Positions 52,689 to 62,905 of a DNA stretch of 64,000 nucleotides are shown in pieces. A program made the translations under genes and the position numbers. This DNA comes from Tepidibacter hydrothermalis (GTDB lineage: Bacteria; Bacillota; Clostridia; Peptostreptococcales; Peptostreptococcaceae): NCBI RefSeq assembly GCF_029542625.1, contig NZ_CP120733.1:496001-560000 (forward strand), written 5' to 3'. The number at the start of each line of letters is the position of its first letter. The stretch's first letter is position 1. A model generated the notes under the pieces. The model searched no databases and was not told where the DNA came from. It worked only from the letters and a program-made list of their open reading frames with translations.

Positions 52689-55600
52689 ATGAAGGAAATA
52701 TTACATGTTGGATTTGATGTTGGTTCAACAACAATTAAAGTTGTAGTGCTTGATAAAAATGAAAATATAATATACAGCAAATATAAGAGACATTTTTCAG
52801 ATATAAAAAAAAGTATAAAGGAACTCATAGAAGAACTTTATAATGAGTTTAGTGAAAGATACATTACATTTAAGGTAAGTGGCTCTAGTGGTCTTGCAGT
52901 TTCAGAACGTTTGGATATACCTTTTATTCAGGAAGTAATTGCTTGTAATTTAGCAGTTGAGAAGTTCATTCAAAACACAGATGTTGCAATAGAACTTGGA
53001 GGAGAAGATGCTAAAATTACATACTTTAAAAATGGAGTTGAACAAAGAATGAATTGTGCCTGTGCAGGAGGTACAGGAGCATTTATAGATCAGATGGCAT
53101 CACTTCTTAAAACAGATGCAGCAGGTCTAAATGAGCTTGCTAAGAAACATAAAAATATATATCCAATAGCAGCTAGATGTGGTGTTTTTGCTAAAAGTGA
53201 TATTCAACCACTTTTAAATGAAGGAGCAGCAAAAGAAGATATAGCAGCATCTATATTTCAGAGTATAGTTACACAGACAATCAGTGGTCTTGCATGTGGA
53301 AGACCTATAAAGGGTAAAATTGCATTTTTAGGAGGTCCTCTTTATTTTCTTTCAGAATTAAGACAGAGGTTTATAGAAACTCTAAATCTAACCCAAGATC
53401 AGATTATATTTCCTCCTAATTCCCATTATTTTGTTGCTATAGGTGCAGCTTTCAGTTCAATAAAAAGTGAAACATATAAATTTAAGGAACTTTATGATAG
53501 GTTAGATGAATTAGAAAAAAGAAGTGAAAATGAGGTAAATAGATTAGATCCACTGTTTAAAAGTGAAGAAGAGTTAATAGAATTTAGAAATAGACATTCA
53601 ATGGCAAAAGTAAAAAAGGAAGATTTGTCGCGTTATAAAGGTAAGTGCTATTTAGGTATAGATGCAGGTTCAACAACTACAAAGGTAGTTTTAATGGGTG
53701 AAGAAAATCAGATATTGTATACATATTATGGGAGTAATGAAGGTCATCCACTTAAAATGGTGGTAGATGTGATTAAAGAGTTATATAATGAGCTACCTCA
53801 TCAGGCAAAGATAGTAAAGTCTGCTGTAACAGGCTATGGAGAAGGACTAATAAAAAGTGCTTTAAATATAGATATTGGAGAGATTGAAACTGTTGCGCAT
53901 TATAAGGCATCAGAGAAATTTTTACCGGGCGTAGAGTTTATATTAGATATTGGTGGACAGGATATGAAATGCTTGAAGATAAAAAATGGAGTAATACACA
54001 ATATAATGCTAAATGAAGCGTGTTCCTCAGGTTGTGGTTCATTTATTGAAACCTTTGCTAAATCAATGAATTTGACAGTTGAAGAGTTCAGTGAAAAAGC
54101 ATTACTTGCAAAGGAGCCTGTTGATCTTGGATCCAGATGTACAGTATTTATGAACTCAAAGGTCAAGCAGGCACAAAAAGAAGGAGCTAGTGTTGGTGAT
54201 ATCTCTGCAGGACTTTCATATTCAGTTATAAATAATGCTTTTCAAAAGGTTATAAAAATTAAAAATCCAGAAGATATGGGTGAGAAGATTATAGTTCAGG
54301 GAGGAACTTTTAATAATGATGCTGTACTTAGAAGTTGTGAACTAATATTAGGAAAAAAAGTTATTAAACCTGATATTGCTGGTATGATGGGAGCATACGG
54401 ATGTGCTTTAATTGCAAAGGGAAGATATGTTGAAGGAGAAAATAGCACTTTACTTACTAGAGAACAGCTTAACAATTTCAAAAGTGAAGTTCATCACCGC
54501 AGATGTGATGGATGTGCAAATAAATGTCTACTTACTATTAATAAGTTTGACAATGGAAGTAGCTTCATAAGTGGTAATAGATGTGAAAGGGGAAGTGGAG
54601 AATCTAATATAATCAATGATATTCCAAATCTATATGATTATAAGTATAAAAGACTTTTTCAGTATGTTCCACTAAAGAAAGAGAAGGCAAGAGCTGTTAT
54701 AGGTATACCAAGGGTAATGAATATTTACCAAAACTATCCTCTATGGTTTACATTTCTTACTGAACTTGGTTTTAGAGTGGAGATATCACCAAGGAGTAAT
54801 AAGAAGATATATGAGAAGGGAATGGAAACTATACCATCAGAGTCGGCTTGTTATCCTGTAAAACTAAGCCATGGCCATATAATGAGTCTTGTTGAAAAAG
54901 ACGTAGATATGATATTTTATCCATGCGTTTTTTATGAAAAGAAAGAATTTAAACATAGTGATAATAATTTAAATTGTGCATTAGTAATATCATATCCAGA
55001 GGTTATAAAAAACAATATGAAAATCTTAAAAGAGAAAAATATTGAATTTATAGATCCGTTTGTTACTCTGGATAATAAAAAGGCACTTTCAAAAGTTCTT
55101 TATGAAACTTTTAAAAATCATGGTATTAAAAAGAGTGAAATTGATATAGCTCTTAAGTTAGCATTAAAAGAAAATGAGCAGTTTAAAGAGGATATAAGAA
55201 AAAAAGGAGAAGAAACGCTTGAATATTTAAAAGATACTGGTAAGAAAGGAATAGTTTTGTGTGGAAGGCCTTATCATATTGACCCTGAAATCAATCATGG
55301 TATTCCAGAGCTTATAACTAATTTAGGGATGGCTGTACTTACAGAAGATTCAGTAGCACATTTAGGGAAGATTGATAAACCTTTAAGAGTAGTAGACCAG
55401 TGGACATATCACTCACGAGCTTATGCAGCAGCAAGTTTTGTAAGTAAGACGGATTATCTTGAGGTAGTACAACTAAACTCATTTGGATGCGGGTTAGATG
55501 CTATTGCAACAGATATGGTTGCAGAAATATTAGAAAATAATAATAAAATATATACTTTAATAAAAATAGATGAAGTTAATAATTTAGGAGCTAATAGAAT

Positions 55601-56951
55601 AAGACTTAGATCATTAAAAGCAGCTATTCAGGAAAGAGAGAAAAACGATATTAAGCCTAAACTTTTAAAACAATACAGGGATAGGATTGTTTTTACTAAA
55701 GAGATGAAGAAAAATCATACAATTCTTGCACCTCAGCTCTCACAAATACATTTTGAATTACTTGAGGAAGCAATAAACAGTTGTGGATATAATTTAAAGA
55801 TACTTCCAGATGTTGATGAAAAAGTTATAGAAGAAGGTTTAAAATATGTTAATAATGATACATGCTATCCATCAATATTAATCGCTGGACAGATTATAAG
55901 TGCATTAAAATATGGAGGATATGATAAAGACAATACATCCGTAATTATGTCACAAACAGGAGGAGTTTGTAGGGTTACGAATTATATACCTATTTTAAGA
56001 AAAGCTCTAGAGGATGCAGGTTTTAGTAATGTTCCAGTACTATCGCTTAATGGTATAGGGTTAGAGAAAAATCCAGGATTTAAAATTACACTTACTATGA
56101 TAAATAGAATGATTATGTCCGTATTGTATGGAGATATCTTTATGAGGTTAATATATAGAACAAGACCTTATGAGACTATTAAAGGTCAAACAGACCAATT
56201 GCATGATAAATGGAAAAAAATTTGTATAGAAAATATTACAAAAGGAAATTTATTTAGCTCAAAAGAAATCATAAGAGGTATTGTAGATGATTTTGATAAT
56301 ATACCGCTGAATAACATTAGAAAACCTAAGATAGGAGTAACAGGAGAAATATTTATTAAATTCAATTCCTATTCTAATAATCAGATTGTCAAAATGATTG
56401 AAAATGAAGGTGGAGAAGTAGTAATGCCTGATTTTATTGATTTCTTTTTATACAGTTTATTTAATTCAAACTTTAAGAGTAAATATCTTGGGAAAAGCAA
56501 ATTAAAGGCTTTAGCTAATAATATGGGAATTAGCTATATTGAAGCTTTTAGAAAGTATTCTAGAGAAGCACTTGAAAACAGTAATAGATTTAAAAACCCT
56601 AAAACTATACAACAGCTCGCTGAATGTTCAGAGCAGATTCTTTCATTAGGGAACCACGCTGGAGAAGGATGGTTTTTAACTGCTGAGATGATGGAGCTTT
56701 TAGAAAGTGGGGTTAACAATATAGTGTGTATGCAGCCTTTTGCATGTCTACCTAATCATGTAACAGGAAAAGGAATGATAAGAGCCATTAAAGAAAAATA
56801 TCCTGATTCAAATATTTTAACGGTTGACTATGATCCTGGTGCAAGTGAGGTTAATCAGATTAATAGAATTAAGCTCATGCTTTCAGTAGCATTCAAAAAT
56901 TTAGAAAAGATAGAACCTTATGAAGAAGGAGAAGCAGCCCTTATTGATTAA
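52689..56951 (+). CDS. Giant BadF/HgdC-type activase fused to dehydratase-like domains
   Basis: A 1420-residue protein. Two ASKHA ATPase modules (about 1-270 with [14 protein letters not shown], and 320-590 with [14 protein letters not shown]) each carry a cysteine that can bind a shared 4Fe-4S cluster, as in 2-hydroxyglutaryl-CoA dehydratase activator ([19 protein letters not shown]). Then follow a DUF2229-like region (about 650-900, [13 protein letters not shown]) and a region resembling the dehydratase subunits (about 1000-1380). Such proteins are common in anaerobes, but substrates are not known. The ATG at 52689 has AGAGGTG upstream; the ATG at 52662 lacks a site. It stands alone and ends near a hairpin at 56970. 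Confidence 0.88.
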   Translation: MKEILHVGFDVGSTTIKVVVLDKNENIIYSKYKRHFSDIKKSIKELIEELYNEFSERYITFKVSGSSGLAVSERLDIPFIQEVIACNLAVEKFIQNTDVAIELGGEDAKITYFKNGVEQRMNCACAGGTGAFIDQMASLLKTDAAGLNELAKKHKNIYPIAARCGVFAKSDIQPLLNEGAAKEDIAASIFQSIVTQTISGLACGRPIKGKIAFLGGPLYFLSELRQRFIETLNLTQDQIIFPPNSHYFVAIGAAFSSIKSETYKFKELYDRLDELEKRSENEVNRLDPLFKSEEELIEFRNRHSMAKVKKEDLSRYKGKCYLGIDAGSTTTKVVLMGEENQILYTYYGSNEGHPLKMVVDVIKELYNELPHQAKIVKSAVTGYGEGLIKSALNIDIGEIETVAHYKASEKFLPGVEFILDIGGQDMKCLKIKNGVIHNIMLNEACSSGCGSFIETFAKSMNLTVEEFSEKALLAKEPVDLGSRCTVFMNSKVKQAQKEGASVGDISAGLSYSVINNAFQKVIKIKNPEDMGEKIIVQGGTFNNDAVLRSCELILGKKVIKPDIAGMMGAYGCALIAKGRYVEGENSTLLTREQLNNFKSEVHHRRCDGCANKCLLTINKFDNGSSFISGNRCERGSGESNIINDIPNLYDYKYKRLFQYVPLKKEKARAVIGIPRVMNIYQNYPLWFTFLTELGFRVEISPRSNKKIYEKGMETIPSESACYPVKLSHGHIMSLVEKDVDMIFYPCVFYEKKEFKHSDNNLNCALVISYPEVIKNNMKILKEKNIEFIDPFVTLDNKKALSKVLYETFKNHGIKKSEIDIALKLALKENEQFKEDIRKKGEETLEYLKDTGKKGIVLCGRPYHIDPEINHGIPELITNLGMAVLTEDSVAHLGKIDKPLRVVDQWTYHSRAYAAASFVSKTDYLEVVQLNSFGCGLDAIATDMVAEILENNNKIYTLIKIDEVNNLGANRIRLRSLKAAIQEREKNDIKPKLLKQYRDRIVFTKEMKKNHTILAPQLSQIHFELLEEAINSCGYNLKILPDVDEKVIEEGLKYVNNDTCYPSILIAGQIISALKYGGYDKDNTSVIMSQTGGVCRVTNYIPILRKALEDAGFSNVPVLSLNGIGLEKNPGFKITLTMINRMIMSVLYGDIFMRLIYRTRPYETIKGQTDQLHDKWKKICIENITKGNLFSSKEIIRGIVDDFDNIPLNNIRKPKIGVTGEIFIKFNSYSNNQIVKMIENEGGEVVMPDFIDFFLYSLFNSNFKSKYLGKSKLKALANNMGISYIEAFRKYSREALENSNRFKNPKTIQQLAECSEQILSLGNHAGEGWFLTAEMMELLESGVNNIVCMQPFACLPNHVTGKGMIRAIKEKYPDSNILTVDYDPGASEVNQINRIKLMLSVAFKNLEKIEPYEEGEAALID

Positions 56952-56969
56952 GTTCCCCATTATATAAAA

Positions 56970-57013
56970 CCTAAAAATTCAGTTGGATTAAAAACTCCAG
57001 CTGAATTTTTAGG
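56970..57013 (+). terminator. Hairpin after the activase gene
   Basis: CCTAAAAATTCAGTTGGA (56970-56987) pairs with TCCAGCTGAATTTTTAGG (56996-57013), 18 bp with one G-U. Only TTT follows. Confidence 0.6.
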
Positions 57014-57094
57014 TTTATCCGGATAAAAAATATATATAGTGAAAAAATAAAACTATGAATAGAATTTTAAATTTGACATAGAAAGGAAAAGAAT

Positions 57095-57991
57095 ATGAAA
57101 AACATTTTTATTAAAGATATAAAGGATAATGAAAGCTTTAAGTCAAGTTTTATGATATTAAAGAAGCTTACTAGAAAAGAAGGTAAACTTATTGCTTTTA
57201 TTGGAGATAAAACGGGGGATGTAAAGGCTTATATTCCTGATAGCACGGATAGATTACAGGTAGGAGATGTAATTTCAGTTAAGGCAACTAAAGATGGTAC
57301 ACTTAATGTAAAGGAATTTAAGAAGGAAACAACATTTAATATAGAAGATTTTCTTCCTAGTGTCGAAAGACCAATTGAAAATATTATGGATGAAATGAAT
57401 AGGATATCTGAAGAAGAGTTTAAGAGTGATGAGTGCAGAGCTTTAGATGAATATTTTTTCAATGATAACAAGTTCGTAGAAAAATTTAAAAAAGGTATCG
57501 GAGGTCTTAGTCAGCATCATAATTATTTAGGCGGCCTTGCAGAGCATACTTTAAATTCTATGTATCTCGCAAAGATGATGACGCATAGATATAATTGTAG
57601 ATATAAAGAAATAGCAATTCTTGGAGCTAAGCTTCATGATATTGGAAAAGTTGAAGAATACAAAACGGATGGGCCTTTTTCTGTAACAATGCGTGGAGAT
57701 ATGGAGGGTCATATAGTTATGGGAGTTACTATGTTAGAAGAGGCTTTTCGCTGTGGTGGAGATATTTACAGTGAAGATTTTAAAATGAGAATAAAAAGTT
57801 GTATAATTCAGCATCATGGTAAACTTGAATATGGTTCTCCAAAAGTTCCAAAAACAGAGGAAGCATTTATAGTACACTATGCAGATTATGTTGATGCAAT
57901 GTTAAATAAAATAGAGCAGGTTAGAAAAATTACAGAACCTAATAATTGGTCAGAATATGATAGAAGAATTGCAACTAAACTATATATGTAA
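57095..57991 (+). CDS. yhaM: 3'-5' exoribonuclease YhaM
   Basis: A 298-residue protein. The N-terminal OB fold (about 1-90, LIAFIGDKTGDVKAYIP) binds RNA, and the HD domain (about 145-290) has GLAEHTLNSM, AKLHDIGK (about 180), a following His in MEGHIVMG and IIQHHG. These are the metal ligands of YhaM, which trims 3' ends of mRNA after rho-independent termination. AGAAAGG lies 9 nt before the ATG. It is a single-gene unit. Confidence 0.9.
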   Translation: MKNIFIKDIKDNESFKSSFMILKKLTRKEGKLIAFIGDKTGDVKAYIPDSTDRLQVGDVISVKATKDGTLNVKEFKKETTFNIEDFLPSVERPIENIMDEMNRISEEEFKSDECRALDEYFFNDNKFVEKFKKGIGGLSQHHNYLGGLAEHTLNSMYLAKMMTHRYNCRYKEIAILGAKLHDIGKVEEYKTDGPFSVTMRGDMEGHIVMGVTMLEEAFRCGGDIYSEDFKMRIKSCIIQHHGKLEYGSPKVPKTEEAFIVHYADYVDAMLNKIEQVRKITEPNNWSEYDRRIATKLYM

Positions 57992-57993
57992 AT

Positions 57994-58027
57994 AAAAGAG
58001 TTCACAGATATATCTGCGAACTCTTTT
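57994..58027 (+). terminator. Terminator of yhaM
   Basis: AAAAGAGTTC (57994-58003) pairs with GAACTCTTTT (58018-58027), and CAGATA with TATCTG inside. Confidence 0.85.
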
Positions 58028-58093
58028 ATAATTTTCGTTATGAGTTTCAAAAAAGTTTACATTTAAGATTCTTTTAAAGAAGAACTTTTTTAT
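58027..58093. repeat. 67-bp dispersed repeat, copy 2
   Basis: 66 of 67 positions identical to 25121-25187 in the same orientation. It starts at the last base of the yhaM terminator and lies 130 bp before the diguanylate cyclase gene. Confidence 0.75.
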
Positions 58094-58224
58094 TTATAAA
58101 TATTACATTTATTTAAATATAATAAAAATTATATATATAAATTTTCTTATAAATTGATTTATGGATAGTTGTAACGTAAACTATTGAAAAGGGCTATTTT
58201 AAATACTTCGAGGAGTTGTTGCTA

Positions 58225-59838
58225 ATGAATATGAATAGCTTTATAGCTAAAAAGAAGTATATATTGAAATACAGTATTATTTTATTTATTACATTAAGTT
58301 TAATATTTATATCATTATCTTCTATTTTTCAATATAATATAATGAACTTAAAGAAGCAAGAAATAGAAAAAAATGAAAATAGGATTGTAAGATTAGAAAA
58401 AGATATACTAAGAGAACAGATTGATAATGTAATTTCTGATCTGTTGTTTTTATCGGACTCACTTGATTTATATAGTTTAGATGAATCAACATATCAAGAT
58501 ATTGCAAAACAATGGAAGGTTTTTTCTGACAGAAAGAAAATTTATGATCAAATACGTTATATTGATCTTTCAGGAAATGAAATTATAAGGATTAATTATT
58601 CTGATAAGGGGTCTCATATAATAAATAAGTCAGAACTTAAGAATAAAAAGGAAAGATATTATTTTAAAGATAGTATTAGTTTGAAAAGAAAACAAATATA
58701 TATATCAAAATTAGATTTGAATGTTGAAGATGGGAAAGTTGAACAACCCTTAAAGTCAATGATGAGATTATCTACACCAGTATTTGATAATGAAGGGAAT
58801 GTTAAAGGTATAGTTATTCTTAATTATTATGCTAAATATTTACTGGATGATTTTGGAGCCATATCCCAAAATAGTGTAGGGGAAGCTTACTTGTTGGATT
58901 CTAATGGATATTGGATTTACAACAAAGATAAAGATAAAGAATGGGCTTTTATGTATGAAGAAAAGAAAGAGATTAGTTTTAAGAATGAATATCCTAAAGA
59001 ATGGAGTTATATATTAGATAATGAAGAAGGAACACTAAATACTAAGAATGGTTTTTATACGTTTTCAAATATTATGCAGATCGATACAGATTCATCTAAA
59101 AATAAAAAATTAGAAAACATAGATATAGTATTTGGAGAAGGTAATTGGACCGTTGTTTTATTTATTCCAAAAGATAGTGAATGCGGAGTCTTGTTTGAAA
59201 ATGATCCTTTTGAATTACTGTTAAATGTACTTAGTAATGGAAAAATAGTTCTTTTGATTATATTAATAATATCTATACTTTTCTCGGTTTTAATGACAAT
59301 GAACAAGATATCAAAAGAGAAGATTAAGTATTTTTCTGAATATGATGAAATGACTGGGGTTTTAAATAGACGAGCAGGTCTTCAGAATTTAAATAAACAA
59401 TACACAGATATTGTTAATAATGGGGGAGGCATTAGTATATGTTTTATTGACATTAATGGACTTAAAGATGTCAATGATGCATTAGGGCATGAGGCTGGTG
59501 ATGAGCTCATTATGACAGTTGTCAAGGGTATTAAGAAACACATAAAGAAGTCTGATTTTGTTATAAGAATGGGTGGAGACGAGTTTCTTGTGATTTTTGT
59601 AAATCTTGATATAGAAGAAGCTGAAAATGTATGGGAAAGAATAAATAATGAATATAAAAAAATAAATGATGAAGAAAATAGAGCATACATTGTAAGTGTG
59701 AGCCATGGCATAGAAGAATGTAAATTCCATCATAATGAATATATTGACAGTATCATCAATTCAGCTGACCAGAAAATGTATAATGAAAAAAGAGAGATAA
59801 AAAAAGGCCTTACAATTGTCAGAAAAAAACAAGATTAA
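58225..59838 (+). CDS. Membrane diguanylate cyclase with Cache-like sensor
   Basis: A 537-residue protein: TM1 (about 12-32), an extracellular Cache-like domain (about 40-335, with VKGIVILNYYAKYLLDDF and GEAYLLDSNGYWIYN), TM2 (about 345-362) and a GGDEF domain (about 375-530). The active site is MGGDEFLVIF (near 450), intact; an inhibitory RxxD is not evident. It would synthesise cyclic di-GMP. GAGGAG lies 9 nt before the ATG at 58225. It is monocistronic, with a strong terminator. Confidence 0.9.
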   Translation: MNMNSFIAKKKYILKYSIILFITLSLIFISLSSIFQYNIMNLKKQEIEKNENRIVRLEKDILREQIDNVISDLLFLSDSLDLYSLDESTYQDIAKQWKVFSDRKKIYDQIRYIDLSGNEIIRINYSDKGSHIINKSELKNKKERYYFKDSISLKRKQIYISKLDLNVEDGKVEQPLKSMMRLSTPVFDNEGNVKGIVILNYYAKYLLDDFGAISQNSVGEAYLLDSNGYWIYNKDKDKEWAFMYEEKKEISFKNEYPKEWSYILDNEEGTLNTKNGFYTFSNIMQIDTDSSKNKKLENIDIVFGEGNWTVVLFIPKDSECGVLFENDPFELLLNVLSNGKIVLLIILIISILFSVLMTMNKISKEKIKYFSEYDEMTGVLNRRAGLQNLNKQYTDIVNNGGGISICFIDINGLKDVNDALGHEAGDELIMTVVKGIKKHIKKSDFVIRMGGDEFLVIFVNLDIEEAENVWERINNEYKKINDEENRAYIVSVSHGIEECKFHHNEYIDSIINSADQKMYNEKREIKKGLTIVRKKQD

Positions 59839-59858
59839 GGTTATAAGTATTATAAATT

Positions 59859-59904
59859 AAAAAACAATACTCCTTGCTTATATAAGCAAGGAGTATTGTT
59901 TTTT
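59859..59904 (+). terminator. Terminator of the diguanylate cyclase gene
   Basis: ACAATACTCCTTGCTTA pairs exactly with TAAGCAAGGAGTATTGT with a 2-nt loop, flanked by A and T runs; it may work in both directions. Confidence 0.9.
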
Positions 59905-59909
59905 TTGTT

Positions 59910-60176
59910 ATTTATAAATCATCGTTAGATTGTTTTGTAAAGTTGGGTGAGTTTTAGATTTTCCTATTTTCAGGACAAAAAGAACAAAAATATACAACAA
60001 AAATGTACAACAAAAAGTTGTGAAATTAAAATTAAGCAAAAATATACAAAAACATGACAAAAAAATTTGATAATATTTCCAATAGTTTATTGTATTATTG
60101 AATCATAGATAAAAAAGTAACAATTTAAATAAAATAATAGACAGCAACTAAAGGTAATATAAGGGAGGAATAATAA
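59910..60176 (+). promoter_or_regulatory. Upstream region of the dehydratase operon with direct repeats
   Basis: AAAAATATACAAC (about 59989), AAAAATGTACAAC (about 60002) and AAAAATATACAAA (about 60040) are near-copies, two of them 14 bp apart, with AAAAGTTGTG between. They may be sites for an activator (AraC/PocR-type regulators often use such tandem sites). GGGAGG lies before the ATG at 60177. No riboswitch consensus for B12 was recognised here. Confidence 0.45.
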
Positions 60177-61841
60177 ATGAGATCAAAACGATTTCAAGTT
60201 TTAGCACAACGTCCTGTAAACCAAGATGGCCTTATAGGAGAATGGCCAGAAGAAGGTTTAATAGCAATGGAAAGTCCTAATGATCCTAAACCATCTATAA
60301 AAATTGAAAATGGAATGGTAGTAGAACTTGATGGAATAAAAAGAGAAGATTTTGATACAATTGACAGATTTATAGCAGACTATGCAATAAATCTGAAAGA
60401 AGCTGAAAAATCTATGAGCTTAGATTCGTTAGAAATTGCACAAATGCTTGTTGATATAAATATTGGTAGAGATGAAATTGTAAATATAACAACATCCATA
60501 ACTCCAGCTAAGATAGTAGAAGTTGTATCACACATGAATGTAGTGGAAATGATGATGGCACTTCAAAAAATGAGAGCTAGAAAAACTCCATCAAATCAAT
60601 GTCATGTTACAAACTTAAGAGATAATCCAGTACAAATTGCAGCAGATGCAGCAGAAGCTAGTATTAGAGGTTTCTCAGAGCAAGAAACTACAGTTGGAAT
60701 AGTAAGATATGCACCATTTAATGCATTAGCGATACTTATAGGTTCTCAAGTGGGACGTGGAGGAGTTTTAACTCAGTGTTCAGTAGAGGAAGCTACAGAA
60801 CTTGATCTTGGAATGAGAGGACTTACAAGTTATGCAGAAACAGTTTCTGTATATGGTACTGAACCAGTATTTACTGATGGAGATGATACTCCGTGGTCAA
60901 AAGCATTTTTAGCATCAGCATATGCTTCAAGAGGACTTAAAATGAGATTTACATCAGGTACAGGTTCGGAAGCATTAATGGGATATTCAGAAGGAAAATC
61001 AATGCTTTACTTAGAAGCAAGATGTATTTACATAACAAAAGGAGCAGGAGTACAAGGCCTTCAAAATGGGGCAGTTAGCTGTATTGGTATGACGGGTTCA
61101 GTTCCTTCAGGAATAAGAGCTGTACTTGCTGAAAACTTGATAACAACTATGCTAGATATAGAAGTTGCATCAGGAAATGATCAAACATTTTCACATTCAG
61201 ACATACGAAGAACTGCAAGAACACTTATGCAAATGCTTCCAGGAACAGACTTTATATTCTCAGGATATAGTGCAGTTCCGAACTATGATAATATGTTTGC
61301 CGGTTCGAATTTTGATGCAGAAGATTTTGATGACTATAATATTCTTCAAAGAGATTTAATGGTAGATGGTGGACTAAGACCAGTATCAGAAGAAGAGACT
61401 ATTGCAATAAGAAATAAAGCTGCAAGATCAATACAAGCTGTATTTGAGGAATTAGGGTTCCCAGCTATAACAGATGAAGAAGTAGAAGCAGCAACTTATG
61501 CTCACGGAAGCAAAGACATGCCAGAAAGAAATGTGGTTGAAGATTTAAAATCTGCAGAAGAGATGCTTAATAAGAAAATCACTGGTCTTGATATAGTTAA
61601 AGCATTAAGTAAGAATGGATTTGATGATGTAGCAAATAACGTATTAAACATGCTTAAGCAAAGGGTAACTGGAGATTACTTACAGACATCTGCCATATTA
61701 GATAAAGATTTTGATGTTATAAGTGCAGTTAACGATATAAATGATTACAAGGGACCAGGAACAGGTTACAGAATGAGTGAAGAGAGATGGGAAGAAATCA
61801 AAAACGTTCAAAATGTAATAAAACCAGAAGATATTCAATAA
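60177..61841 (+). CDS. pduC: B12-dependent propanediol/glycerol dehydratase, large subunit
   Basis: A 554-residue alpha subunit with a TIM barrel that holds adenosylcobalamin and substrate. Family stretches include RFQVLAQRPVNQDGLIGEWP, CHVTNLRDNPVQIAADAAEA, MRFTSGTGSEALMGYSEGKS and SVPSGIRAVLAENL. The length is that of PduC/DhaB1 (about 554). The enzyme turns 1,2-propanediol into propanal or glycerol into 3-hydroxypropanal; the sequence alone does not tell which is preferred. The medium, small and reactivase genes follow closely in one operon. Confidence 0.93.
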   Translation: MRSKRFQVLAQRPVNQDGLIGEWPEEGLIAMESPNDPKPSIKIENGMVVELDGIKREDFDTIDRFIADYAINLKEAEKSMSLDSLEIAQMLVDINIGRDEIVNITTSITPAKIVEVVSHMNVVEMMMALQKMRARKTPSNQCHVTNLRDNPVQIAADAAEASIRGFSEQETTVGIVRYAPFNALAILIGSQVGRGGVLTQCSVEEATELDLGMRGLTSYAETVSVYGTEPVFTDGDDTPWSKAFLASAYASRGLKMRFTSGTGSEALMGYSEGKSMLYLEARCIYITKGAGVQGLQNGAVSCIGMTGSVPSGIRAVLAENLITTMLDIEVASGNDQTFSHSDIRRTARTLMQMLPGTDFIFSGYSAVPNYDNMFAGSNFDAEDFDDYNILQRDLMVDGGLRPVSEEETIAIRNKAARSIQAVFEELGFPAITDEEVEAATYAHGSKDMPERNVVEDLKSAEEMLNKKITGLDIVKALSKNGFDDVANNVLNMLKQRVTGDYLQTSAILDKDFDVISAVNDINDYKGPGTGYRMSEERWEEIKNVQNVIKPEDIQ

Positions 61842-61860
61842 TTGATAGAGGTGAAAAATT

Positions 61861-62436
61861 ATGGATAATATAACAAATAAATATGTTGCACCACAGCTTC
61901 AGCTTATAGAAAAAGGAGAAGCAAAAGTTGGAACAAAAGCAGATGAAGTTGTTATAGGAATTGCACCAGCTTTTCATAAGTCACAAAATAATACTATAGT
62001 TAATCTTCCTCATAATGATGTTCTAAGAGAACTTATAGCAGGAATAGAAGAAGAAGGATTAGAGGCTCGTGTAGTTAGAGTGATTAGAACATCTGATGTT
62101 TCATTCATAGCTAATGATGCAGCTAAATTAAGTGGTTCAGGAATAGGGATAGGAATTCAATCAAAAGGAACAACTGTTATACATCAAAAGGATTTGCTTC
62201 CTTTGAATAACTTAGAGTTATTTCCACAAGCTCCACTTATAACACTTGAAATTTTTAGATTGATAGGAAAAAATGCAGCTAAATATGCTAAAGGGGAATC
62301 ACCAACACCTGTTCCAACTAAGAATGATCAAATGGCAAGACCGAAGTTTATGGCAAAAGCGGCATTACTTCATATAAAAGAAACTAAGCATGTAGAGGTA
62401 GGGGCAAAACCTGTAGAAATAGAAGTTGAATTTTAA
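61861..62436 (+). CDS. pduD: Propanediol/glycerol dehydratase, medium subunit
   Basis: A 191-residue beta subunit, which holds the cobalamin tail. Conserved parts include [18 protein letters not shown] and [20 protein letters not shown]. It is shorter than the 224 residues of enterobacterial PduD: the N-terminal helix that targets PduD into microcompartments is missing, as in soluble DhaC proteins. AGGTG lies before the ATG, 19 bp after the large subunit. Confidence 0.92.
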   Translation: MDNITNKYVAPQLQLIEKGEAKVGTKADEVVIGIAPAFHKSQNNTIVNLPHNDVLRELIAGIEEEGLEARVVRVIRTSDVSFIANDAAKLSGSGIGIGIQSKGTTVIHQKDLLPLNNLELFPQAPLITLEIFRLIGKNAAKYAKGESPTPVPTKNDQMARPKFMAKAALLHIKETKHVEVGAKPVEIEVEF

Positions 62437-62457
62437 TTTAGAAGGGAGAACAACTTT

Positions 62458-62877
62458 ATGGAACAAATAAAAATGAATCCGCAAGATTATCCTTTGGCTA
62501 CTAAAAGACCGGAATATATTAAAACTCCAACAGGAAAAAAATTACAAGATGTAAATTTAGAAAATGTATTAAGCGGAGAAATTAAACCAGAAGACGTTAG
62601 AATATCACCAGAGACATTAGAAATGCAAGCTCAAATAGCTGAGGGAATGAATAGAGATGCTATTGCTAGAAATTTTAGAAGAGCTTCAGAACTTATATCA
62701 GTTCCAGACGACAGAATATTAGAAATATACAACTCGCTGAGACCTTATCGTTCTACAAAAGAAGAACTTTTAGATATAGCTAAAGAACTTGAAACTAAAT
62801 ACAATGCAAAAGTAAATGCAGATTTCGTAAGAGAAGCAGCTGAGGTTTATGAGAAGAGAGAAAAATTAGCAAAATAG
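62458..62877 (+). CDS. pduE: Propanediol/glycerol dehydratase, small subunit
   Basis: A 139-residue gamma subunit. DYPLATKRPEYIKTPTGKKL, ENVLSGEIKPEDVRISPETL and IYNSLRPYRSTKEELL are typical. It is slightly shorter than PduE of enteric bacteria (about 170), again lacking an N-terminal extension. GAAGGGAG precedes the ATG, 21 bp after the medium subunit. Confidence 0.92.
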   Translation: MEQIKMNPQDYPLATKRPEYIKTPTGKKLQDVNLENVLSGEIKPEDVRISPETLEMQAQIAEGMNRDAIARNFRRASELISVPDDRILEIYNSLRPYRSTKEELLDIAKELETKYNAKVNADFVREAAEVYEKREKLAK

Positions 62878-62905
62878 TAGTGAGCTTTGAATAAGGAGTA
62901 AATAT

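Noticed and set aside
59989-60052. CRISPR-like tandem repeats
   Set aside because: Units are 13-14 bp, imperfect and only three in number, with no spacers of even length.
59910-60176. Cobalamin riboswitch before the B12-dependent dehydratase
   Set aside because: No B12-box-like sequence was found; the stretch is AT-rich with short direct repeats.
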